15,662 nucleotides of DNA from JBMSHD01 sp049416425 (GTDB lineage: Bacteria > Pseudomonadota > Gammaproteobacteria > Francisellales > Francisellaceae), in the NCBI GenBank assembly GCA_049416425.1, contig JBMSHD010000047.1:1-15662 (forward strand), given 5' to 3'. The notes beneath the pieces were generated by a model, which made no database searches, was not told where the DNA came from, and was given only the letters and a program-made list of their open reading frames with translations. The stretch's first letter is position 1. Each line of letters starts with the position of its first letter. A program made the position numbers and the translations under genes. Positions 1-7,400 of this stretch are shown here, one piece after another.

Positions 1-49
1 TATAGCGATTGAAGGTACAGTTTATGGTTCTTTATCGATGCGTAATGTA
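1..49. other. Short 3' flank of the protease gene, no feature seen
   Basis: The 49 bases after the protease stop codon hold no gene and no clear terminator hairpin. None of the three frames encodes the missing protease tail: the two alternative frames read Y-M-I-H-Y-A-S-I-K and L-Y-D-T-L-R-I-D-K, unlike the family C-terminus. Confidence 0.4.
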
Positions 50-1675
50 TCATATAACAACTCCGCAAGCCGCCTGAGTAAAACTGACACTTGGTGTCCA
101 GTATTTGACGTTGGCTAACAGCATGATATTGAAGGCCTCTTTGACACCCTCAGCATAGGCATTGGCAATACCCGCACTTTGATTAGCCTCTGCCCAGTCG
201 CTGGCGATCAGATAAAATGCCTTGTTGAACACGCCACTGCCAGTATGAACGATATAGCTTTGCGACCCACCAGAGGAGTTAACCACATCGGCATAGCTTA
301 TTTTACAGCTATCCCCTGCCAATGATTTATCGAGGCAATCGGCTGAAATACCGTCTTTAGAAGGCTCATTCATATAACGAAGGGCAACGTCTTTAGAACC
401 TTTCATAATCGTCTCACCAAGTCCCCAGCCAATTTGATTTGCCGGATCATGAGGATAAAAACGCTGATAATCTTTTTCATTCTGGCTCAAAAGATAAGCC
501 CGAACGGTTTGACCTGCCATATCGGAAAAGGCTTCATTGAGAGAACCCGACTGATTTGAATAAATAAGCCCCGAATGCTGCTCGGTAAACCCATGGCTGA
601 CCTCGTGACCGGCAACATCTAAAGAAACCAGTGGATAAAACGTACTTTGCCCATCACCAAAGGTCATATTCTCACCATTCCAGAAGGCATTCTCATAGCG
701 CTGCCCGTAATGTACGCGCATAATCAGCTGCATGACTGAACCATCGGCATGACTCAAGGCATTGATATCATACCAGTCTTTATACATATCGATGATGATA
801 TCACCAAAGTAATGGGCGTCATTGACAGAAGAGTAACCACCGTTGACAGCATCGCCCTGGTTTTCGCCACAGACATATTTATAGGACGTGGTGTCAGAAT
901 TATCCCAGCGCTGGTCGAGGTTCACGGTACGAACGCGATCATTGTTCATCACGCAGTTTTTCCCGCTTTGAGTGACATCCAGATAAGGCATGTTGTCCTG
1001 CCCATACCAGTACTCCCCCACCTTCTGATTCCCTCCAGGCCCTGTATCTTCGTAATTTTGTATATTATCCCAGCTGCCGATCACATCACCCGTTTTGGCA
1101 TCGATTCGATACTGCATCCATTTCGGCTGGGCATCGGTTTTATTCGCCCAAAAGCTTACCAGATAGATAAGTCTGGCATCATTGTTTTCTGGTAATATCT
1201 GTAATTTTGTCACTGGAGCTCGAGTACTCTCGTAGTTGACCTGATAACCCTCTGCATGTTGATTAAAACTTGAAACCGCCTCGCTGATTGCCTGAATCGA
1301 TGAAATTTCTGGCAGGGTATCAATACTGAGATTCTTCACCACTAAACCATTGACTCTAGAAGCAGAGTTTATCAGTAAGGCTCTGCTGTCTGTCGCAATA
1401 ATCGCCTGAGCCCCGACGACTTCAATGCCATTATAAGTCTGTTGATAACGCTTAAATTGCTGGTCTCCAAACTGAGATTGTTTGATGAGATTCAAAGTGT
1501 TTGGATTGCGGCTATTCTCAAGCAATAGATGCACTGTATTGGTTTTGACATTATTAATCGCAAAACCATCAATGGCGTCAAGTGAGGCATTTGTTAATAT
1601 CTCAGGCTGACCGGCAAATACCATAGATGAAGACAATACCAAGACTGACGCCGCCACAATTTTTTTTATTTCCAT
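50..1675 (-). CDS. Secreted M4 (thermolysin/LasB/ProA-type) zinc metalloprotease preproprotein, C-terminally short
   Basis: This 541-residue protein is an endopeptidase made as a preproenzyme and probably exported by Sec and type II secretion. Residues 1-21 form a signal peptide ending V-F-A. An FTP-like propeptide follows (about 45-100), then a PepSY-like segment (about 125-200). The catalytic region begins near the G-G-N-Q-K-V-G-E-Y block at 214. The zinc site is H357-E-V-S-H361 with third ligand E381 in N-E-A-F-S-D, and H477 in H-T-G-S-G-V-F-N-K-A-F is the transition-state histidine. M-R-V-H-Y-G-Q and A-L-R-Y-M-N-E-P-S-K-D-G are typical of the LasB/ProA/Vibrio branch. C241 and C269 match the first conserved disulfide. 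An insert carries C447 and C457. The protein stops right after A-C537-G-V-V-I, where relatives continue for about 25-35 residues including a partner cysteine. The ATG at 1675 is preceded by a GGAAGGAAC ribosome site. The family call is very secure; activity of the shortened form is not. Confidence 0.95.
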   Translation of the reverse strand: MEIKKIVAASVLVLSSSMVFAGQPEILTNASLDAIDGFAINNVKTNTVHLLLENSRNPNTLNLIKQSQFGDQQFKRYQQTYNGIEVVGAQAIIATDSRALLINSASRVNGLVVKNLSIDTLPEISSIQAISEAVSSFNQHAEGYQVNYESTRAPVTKLQILPENNDARLIYLVSFWANKTDAQPKWMQYRIDAKTGDVIGSWDNIQNYEDTGPGGNQKVGEYWYGQDNMPYLDVTQSGKNCVMNNDRVRTVNLDQRWDNSDTTSYKYVCGENQGDAVNGGYSSVNDAHYFGDIIIDMYKDWYDINALSHADGSVMQLIMRVHYGQRYENAFWNGENMTFGDGQSTFYPLVSLDVAGHEVSHGFTEQHSGLIYSNQSGSLNEAFSDMAGQTVRAYLLSQNEKDYQRFYPHDPANQIGWGLGETIMKGSKDVALRYMNEPSKDGISADCLDKSLAGDSCKISYADVVNSSGGSQSYIVHTGSGVFNKAFYLIASDWAEANQSAGIANAYAEGVKEAFNIMLLANVKYWTPSVSFTQAACGVVI

Positions 1676-1824
1676 ATTTTGTTCCTTCCACTTATTATTT
1701 TGATAAACAGACCTATTGCCTGCTCTTTTATTTTTGGCATATTTTTAATAATAAGTAAATACCGTTATTTATTTTTTAATAATTTTTATCGAAAACAAAT
1801 TTCTAACAGCCATGATAGGGAGAC

Positions 1825-1893
1825 ATGAGTTCACAGGGTTTGTTTTCAGTTCGATATTCTGATCAAGCTTGCAATCAGCTTGGTCTCTGCTAA
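1825..1893 (+). CDS. Possible 22-residue leader ORF upstream of the symporter
   Basis: An ATG at 1825 is preceded by TAGGGAGAC, which resembles a Shine-Dalgarno site but sits closer than ideal to the ATG. It opens a 22-codon frame (M-S-S-Q-G-L-F-S-V-R-Y ... G-L-C) ending at TAA 1891-1893, 22 nt before the ATG preferred for the symporter. The frame differs from that of the symporter. No similarity is recognised. It may be chance, or a leader that couples translation to the next gene, which lacks an obvious ribosome site of its own. Confidence 0.2.
   Translation: MSSQGLFSVRYSDQACNQLGLC
1861..1885 (+). promoter_or_regulatory. Leader hairpin just upstream of the symporter start
   Basis: GATCAAGCT (1861-1869) pairs with AGCTTGGTC (1877-1885) through nine base pairs, one of them G-U in RNA, around a 7-nt loop. 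The stem covers the TTG at 1880, the most upstream possible symporter start, and lies inside the 22-codon leader frame. No U-run follows, so it is not a typical intrinsic terminator. A role in controlling symporter translation is possible but unproven. Confidence 0.3.
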
Positions 1894-1915
1894 ACCTTAT
1901 GATATTCACATTGAA

Positions 1916-3166
1916 ATGAGCGCTTTGAAAATGTCATTGACTTGGCGAATTCTGCTTGGCATTATACTGGGATTTGTCACCGGACTTATTCTTCACCCTT
2001 TTGCCCAAAATCAGTGGATAAACGATCTCATCACCGATGGCCTGCTTGATATTATCGCCAGCATCTTTATCACCTTGATGAAGATGCTGGTCGTACCGCT
2101 GGTATTCACCTCTATCGTCTGTGGTTCCAGCAACATCGGCGACACCAGATCCATTGGCCGCATCGGGCTTAAAACCATCGTTCTCTATCTTTTTACCACC
2201 GCCATCGCCATAAGCCTTGCCCTTTTAATCAGCACCAGCCTTAATATCGGCACAGGAGCAAATTTTGTTATCGATAAAAGCATGCTTAATGTCCCTCCTC
2301 CACCGGCTTTAAAAGAAACCCTTCTGGGACTGTTCACCTCCAATCCTATCTCCTCACTGGCAGAAGGACACATGTTGCAGATTATCGTCTTTGCACTTAT
2401 GTTTGGTGTTGCGATTAATTTCGCCGGTAGCAGCGGTACCCGAATCAAGAGTTGGTTTGAGGACATCAACTCAGTCATTATGGCTTTGGTATCTATGGTA
2501 ATAGCCCTGGCGCCCTATGGTGTTTTCGCCTTGATTGCACGGCTGGTTATTGAAACGGAACTCTACAAGCTTCTTTATTTATTTGGCTATTTTTTCACCG
2601 TTGTTTTTGCGCTGTTTTTTCATCTTTTCTTCACCAATGGCTTGATTCTGCTGTTTCTAGCCAGACTCAACCCCTGGCCATTTTTCAAGAAAATGCTGCC
2701 GGTCCAACTCTTTGCCTTTTCAACCTCAAGCAGCAATGCCACCTTACCTATAACACTAACCACGGTAGAAGAAAAACTAGGCGTCAGCAACAAAGTCGCC
2801 GGTTTTACCATTCCACTAGGCGCCACAATCAATATGGATGGCACCGCGATTATGCAAGGGGTGGCGACTGTCTTTATCGCTCATGTCTATAATATCGATT
2901 TAAGCCTCGTCGCCTATATGACGATTATTCTCACAGCCACCTTAAGCTCGATTGGTACCGCCGGTGTCCCGGGTGTTGGACTCATTACCCTGACGATGGT
3001 CTTGACCCAGGTTGGCCTTCCTGTCGAAGGCGTCGCTCTTATCATCGGCATCGACCGAATTCTTGACATGTTAAGAACCGCTGTCAATGTCAGCGGTGAT
3101 GCCGCCGTAACCACCTATATCGCCAAAAGTGAAAAGCTAATCGACAAAAATATCTATGTTAAGTAA
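1916..3166 (+). CDS. DAACS-family glutamate/aspartate:cation symporter
   Basis: This inner-membrane secondary transporter has 416 residues from the ATG at 1916 and belongs to the GltP/GltT/Glt(Ph) family, which imports acidic amino acids or dicarboxylates with Na+ or H+. It starts with a family-like helix (S-L-T-W-R-I-L-L-G-I-I-L-G). It carries the serine-rich reentrant hairpin S269-T-S-S-S-N-A-T-L-P, the N306-M-D-G-T310 cation motif, and the helix-8 block D380-R-I-L-D384-M-L-R387-T388 ... N391-V-S-G-D. The arginine equivalent to Glt(Ph) R397 favours an acidic side chain. The aspartate equivalent to D394 binds the substrate amino group and is absent from C4-dicarboxylate DctA proteins, so Glu/Asp is the best substrate guess. 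A TTG at 1880 would add 12 untypical residues and lies in a hairpin. ATG 1931 (411 residues) is an equally family-like start. None of the three has a clear ribosome site. Confidence 0.93.
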   Translation: MSALKMSLTWRILLGIILGFVTGLILHPFAQNQWINDLITDGLLDIIASIFITLMKMLVVPLVFTSIVCGSSNIGDTRSIGRIGLKTIVLYLFTTAIAISLALLISTSLNIGTGANFVIDKSMLNVPPPPALKETLLGLFTSNPISSLAEGHMLQIIVFALMFGVAINFAGSSGTRIKSWFEDINSVIMALVSMVIALAPYGVFALIARLVIETELYKLLYLFGYFFTVVFALFFHLFFTNGLILLFLARLNPWPFFKKMLPVQLFAFSTSSSNATLPITLTTVEEKLGVSNKVAGFTIPLGATINMDGTAIMQGVATVFIAHVYNIDLSLVAYMTIILTATLSSIGTAGVPGVGLITLTMVLTQVGLPVEGVALIIGIDRILDMLRTAVNVSGDAAVTTYIAKSEKLIDKNIYVK

Positions 3167-3168
3167 AA

Positions 3169-4176
3169 TCAGGCATGATTCGACACTTTTCTGTCGACCA
3201 GCGGAATCTCAGGCTTATCAATCATCACATTGTTTAAGATCTGCTCTCTCAACCAAATATTGGCTCTATCGTTATTTGCCATAATCGGCCAGGCGATATA
3301 AAAGCTGTGCGGATGTTTTATGGGAAAGAGTCTTATTGCAAGTTTTTTGCGCGAGCGATGCTGATATTCATGTGCAAAAATAAGACCCGTAGTAATAAGT
3401 GCCTCAGTTCGAGATAAAAGATTGATCACTTCATGAATCTCGCTCATTCTGAGAATGATCTCCCTGGGATCAGGAGTACCGATGTATTTCAAGACCGGAT
3501 TATGTTCTGTCGTCAGCTCATGAATCACAATATGCTTTGCCTTGATATATTCATCGAGTGTGAAGCTCTCTTTTTGTAATAAAGGATTTTCCTCTCTGCC
3601 AACAACCGCTAAATAGTCTTCATAAAATTTTTTATTATGAAGCTGATCGGCTGGCGCAGATAGTCCCAAAAGCAAGTCAAGATCAGGGTATTCCTCTGCA
3701 TCCGCCGGATAATAATAATCGATGGGAATAAACTCCAGCGTCACCGGATAATCGAAAAGCACCTCTAAAATCCGGGCTTGGGTAGTATATTTTGTGATCT
3801 GCGTCACACCGATACGAAAATGGTGTTTACGCTTATAAGGATCATACGCTTTTTCTCCATTTATGCTACTGAGAATACCGACTATTTTTGCAATCTCCGG
3901 TAAAAGGCTTTCGGCTTTTTTTGTCGGCATCAATGTATTTTTTCGGCGGATAAAAAGCGGGTCATTAAAGATCTCTCTGAGTCTGACCAAGGCATTGCTC
4001 ACAGCAGCTGGCGTCATAAACAGCTCTTCGGCCGCCAAAGTGACCGACCGCTTCCTCATCACACTGTTGAAGACACGGAGCAATAAAATACTGAGTTTAT
4101 CAAGATTACTCACCTTGCCGCTCTCTTTGTTTGACTCCAAATGCGTCTTATTTTTTTTAAAATTATAAATATCCAT
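3169..4176 (-). CDS. LysR-type transcriptional regulator (LeuO/NodD-like HTH)
   Basis: This DNA-binding regulator of about 335 residues has a winged helix-turn-helix near residues 30-90. Typical LysR sequence includes L-L-R-V-F-N-S-V, then T-L-A-A-E-E-L-F-M-T-P-A-A-V-S-N-A-L and R-L-R-E-I-F-N-D-P-L-F-I-R. The last two blocks resemble the LeuO/NodD/ToxR-like branch. The C-terminal 220 or so residues would be the periplasmic-binding-protein-like effector domain; no ligand can be read from it. About 28 Lys/Asn-rich residues precede the HTH, more than usual. I chose ATG 4176 because an AGGA lies 9 nt upstream. ATG 4182 (two residues longer) has a spacing of only 3 nt. A GTG at 4113 would give a more standard N-terminus. 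The gene overlaps the end of the 79-residue membrane-protein gene, so it is probably translated from the lipoprotein-array transcript. Its targets are unknown; the lipoproteins, the symporter or the protease are all plausible by position. Confidence 0.9.
   Translation of the reverse strand: MDIYNFKKNKTHLESNKESGKVSNLDKLSILLLRVFNSVMRKRSVTLAAEELFMTPAAVSNALVRLREIFNDPLFIRRKNTLMPTKKAESLLPEIAKIVGILSSINGEKAYDPYKRKHHFRIGVTQITKYTTQARILEVLFDYPVTLEFIPIDYYYPADAEEYPDLDLLLGLSAPADQLHNKKFYEDYLAVVGREENPLLQKESFTLDEYIKAKHIVIHELTTEHNPVLKYIGTPDPREIILRMSEIHEVINLLSRTEALITTGLIFAHEYQHRSRKKLAIRLFPIKHPHSFYIAWPIMANNDRANIWLREQILNNVMIDKPEIPLVDRKVSNHA
3180..3197. terminator. Weak candidate bidirectional hairpin at the convergent gene end
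   Basis: TCGACA (3180-3185) and TGTCGA (3192-3197) form a perfect 6-bp stem around a 6-nt loop, starting 14 nt after the symporter stop and inside the last codons of the LysR gene. Its position suits a terminator for the plus-strand gene, but no T-run follows on either strand. It is therefore only a weak candidate and may be a coding coincidence. Confidence 0.25.
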
Positions 4177-4402
4177 TATCATTATTCCTGGTTACTGTTA
4201 TTTCTAAATTTTCTCCGGATGCATAGAGAGCAAGATTATCGGCAATAAGAGACTGCTGTTCTAAATAAGACATCCTGGTGTTGATTCCAGAGACGACTCC
4301 AGTATCGTTGTTGCTTACATCACTCCAAACTGTAACAATCATGGCCATTGCAAAAAACAGCGACAACAGCAGAAGTTTGGAAAATCTACTACGCATGGCC
4401 AT
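4163..4402 (-). CDS. Small single-pass membrane or secreted protein (79 aa), unknown function
   Basis: No family is recognised. The sequence starts M-A-M-R-S-R-F-S-K, then has one hydrophobic segment (about residues 9-26, L-L-L-L-S-L-F-F-A-M-A-M-I-V-T-V-W), then a short polar tail ending N-G-Y-L. The positive start suggests an N-in membrane anchor with an external or periplasmic tail; cleavage as a signal peptide is also possible. It begins 9 nt after the stop of the giant lipoprotein gene, behind a strong ribosome site, and its last codons overlap the LysR start. That packing, rather than homology, is the main evidence that the gene is real. There is no prepilin-peptidase motif and no lipobox. 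ATG 4396 is an alternative start two codons in. Confidence 0.65.
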   Translation of the reverse strand: MAMRSRFSKLLLLSLFFAMAMIVTVWSDVSNNDTGVVSGINTRMSYLEQQSLIADNLALYASGENLEITVTRNNDNGYL

Positions 4403-4406
4403 ATCT

Positions 4407-4413
4407 CTCCCTT
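4407..4413 (-). promoter_or_regulatory. Strong ribosome-binding site overlapping the giant gene's stop
   Basis: AAGGGAG lies four bases upstream of the ATG at 4402 and shares its first two bases with the TAA (4412-4414) of the upstream lipoprotein gene. Ribosomes finishing that gene could restart here, which supports translational coupling and the reality of the 79-residue gene. Confidence 0.6.
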
Positions 4414-7400
4414 AGCCTATTTTTCTGACCTCAAGCTTATTGAGCTTGGTCATGTTTTTATAATCGTTATCGATATAGTAAGAGCTCAAGCCCATTGATT
4501 GCCAAGACGAGCCATTCCAGTAGTTGAAATTCACCCCAGCTCCAGAACCGAGGCTATATTGATTCTTGCCGCTGACATAAAGATAACCGGAAACGGGATC
4601 GGCATACATTGCCTGGATATCAGTTGATCTAAGACTGCTGTTACCGATCATCTGCTGCCAGGTTCCTGATACCGGTTGCCACTTGGCAAGGTATTGATAA
4701 CCCATCTGCCCCGTTTTGGTAAAAGCGCCCTGTACATAGAGATTTCCCTGACCGTCGGCTGCCATGTTATAGACCTTATTGTTGACTCCGGTTTTGCCAT
4801 ATTGATCGACAAGCGGATGCCATTGTCCATTATCAAACCTTGTGATATTATTCACAAAACCATTGTATTCACTAACACCAGAAATCCTGGAAATAATGCC
4901 ACCTGCATAGAGGCTTCCATCTGATGAAACACCCAATTTATCGATATTGAGAGGATTATAATACTCAGGATAACTGCTGCTGATATCCGGTTTTGCCAAT
5001 TGTTTAAATTGGCCACTGTCGATATCATATTGAAAGCTATAGGCAGGCGCACCTTCTATATTTTCAGATTTTCCAAGAGTTGATAGATATAAACGGTTTT
5101 TATTCGGATCATAGGCCATACTGTTGGGCGTATCCATAGCCCCTTCAGGAATTGTTATCGGCTGCCAGCTATTTCCATCAAATTTCAATAGTGTGGCATC
5201 CGGATTGTCCTTCAAGCCTTTACCTTTATTAATACCGATATAGATATTACCTTCCCTGTCAAAGAGCATATCTCTTATCATCCCGTTAGGATTAACCACA
5301 TCGTCTCCCGATAAATAAACACTGAAATCTCGACCGTCCCATTTCATGAAGGAAAAATTCTGCAGAGAAACTTTCTTGTTTTTGTTATCGACATAATAGT
5401 AGGCATCATCGGTGAAATAGATGTCACCTTGGGCATTGACGACCATCTCATCAGCAAAAAAGTTGCCGACACTGTTGGCATGATCAATCAGATTCGACCA
5501 CTTGCTACCATCCCAGGTATATACATTATTCAACGAGCGAACGATGGCGATTAGCTGCGCCGATTGACTGAGCTGATAGGTTGCCTGATCGTTACCATTC
5601 ACCAAGATCTCAAGATTGGCACGAGCCATGTCACCGATGGCCACCTCATCACCATGGGTATAGACGTAACATTGCCCTTCCGGTTCGATGGTAACTGTCG
5701 TTAGCGTCGGATTAACTCCATTATTAAAACAGCTATCCGGACAGCTCTCTGGTGTGCACCACGGACCTATGCCAGTGGCGGCATTGTTACCGTTATAGAT
5801 GCTAAATCCAGAGGACACAGTAAGACCCAGATTCGCCGGTTTGTCGCTGTTGTTACCGACTTCGATACGCTTGACGCTATAGTGAGCGAAATCCTTATCA
5901 TATTGGCTATAAAGTGTGCCGGGGGTGACGACCTGAAAATCCTGGCTCGCCATAATCTTACCATCATCGGCTTTGATATTGAGGCTATAGGCATGATCGT
6001 AGTCATCTGCATCGGTGGCTGAGATTTCAAGCTCACAGAAGTTGCCCTTGATTAGGGTGTCATTAAGATAATTAAGGCAACTGTTTCTATTATCACTGTT
6101 GTCCAGAACGTTAACCGCCTTAGGCATCTGGCCATCTGTGGCACTGGCTGTGATCGTGTAATCCGCTCTATCGTGAGAAAGCGCCAATGGAAAAGCATCC
6201 TTATTAAAAATCTTGATTGTCTGTGGATTCGAGCCCAAAACAACAACTCCCTCTTCTATGCTCGGTGTGCTAGAAGGAAGGACAACCGGAATGCTTAAAT
6301 CAAATTGATTCCCATAGACGTCTTCTACGGTGATGCCAATGCCGGCGCTGGATTTGGCATTATCGTCAAAATTAAAGACGATTTCGCTGTCTTGTCCCAG
6401 AATAGCATTTTCTTCTGGCTTGCTGAGAATCGACACACCGGTCCCCGATAGCGCCTGATCATCGATAGCAATCAACCTCAGCGCGCTGTCGCTGTCACTC
6501 TCCAGTGGATAGCTATACAAGCCAGGCTCTAGAGGAGTAATGCCATCGCTCATATTGATCAGTCGGTGAGGATTGACGATGGGATAGGGATCGATAGCAT
6601 TGGCTGCCGTGACGGCGATTAACTGACTGCTGTCATTGTTGCTCAAGGCCTGGTAGTTTTGATCGATATAATCCTGGACTTCGGCACTGGTATCAAGCAC
6701 AAGCTTAAGCTCGGCCGAGTCACCGGCTTCAAGATAGGGAATCGTTAAGCTTGAGCTCTCTGGCAATACATGATCGGCAAGTGAGCCTGGCAACACAAAA
6801 TGAACATTGTTCAGCGCTTCAGAACCATTATTGACCACGCTTACAATGCCATCATCACCGGCTTGAATCGACAAATCACCGGAATCAGGATAGTTGAGTT
6901 CAAAGGATTCGAGATCCTGGCTATTACTCTCAACAATTTTAGCGGCGATGGGCGTGTTGATTTCTTTACCATCCACTTTCAAAGGAATCATCATGCGGTA
7001 TTGCCCGTCTCTGACATCTGGCATGATGGAGAAATTCAGTTGACAACTTTCACCCGCCTCGATGCTTCCAGCACAATCACTGCCTTTAAAAATCACACCT
7101 TCAGGCAGGCTATCTGGCGTCGTTATATCGACAGACTTGTCGCCGTGATTGCTCAGCTTAAGGCTTAAGAAGGCTTTGCTGTTTTGCTTCATTACCGATG
7201 GGATGGGCTGACTCACACTAACTGCTATGGGTTCGGCGGATATCGATATATCCACAAGCTTCTCTTCTACAAGGTTGTTAACCGGATTAAGAGCGATATG
7301 GATCTTTTGTCCATCGGCCTTATTGCTGACCCTAAAGGCCAGACGACAGCTGGCTCCAGGCATCACCATCGTGCCATCTGTACAAGTACTCATTGCACGA

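Larger units (their letters stand above)
1676..1915. promoter_or_regulatory. AT-rich divergent spacer between protease and symporter genes
   Basis: Both flanking genes must be transcribed outward from this 240-nt spacer. It is strongly AT-rich between about 1725 and 1800, including a T run near 1771-1777 and an imperfect dyad around an ACGG core (about 1750-1775). A TTGGCA at 1734-1739 resembles a -35 element for the symporter, but the TAAATA at 1756 is a poor -10, so I do not assign a promoter. The protease ribosome site lies at its left end (about 1681-1690). The right end holds the short ORF and hairpin listed separately. The AT-rich character would suit binding by a nucleoid protein, but that is inference. 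Confidence 0.5.

Noticed and set aside
749..1195. A 148-codon open frame on the plus strand inside the protease gene
   Set aside because: It lies antisense to conserved M4 catalytic sequence, has no ribosome site and resembles no known protein. It is a shadow of the real gene.
4163..4402. The 79-residue protein as a minor pilin (PilX/MshP-like)
   Set aside because: There is a vague likeness after the hydrophobic helix, but no prepilin cleavage site, no Glu5, and no pilus genes nearby.
5725..5760. C-P-D-S-C as a thioredoxin-like redox motif
   Set aside because: The spacing is C-x3-C, not C-x2-C, and no thioredoxin fold surrounds it. A structural disulfide role is more likely.
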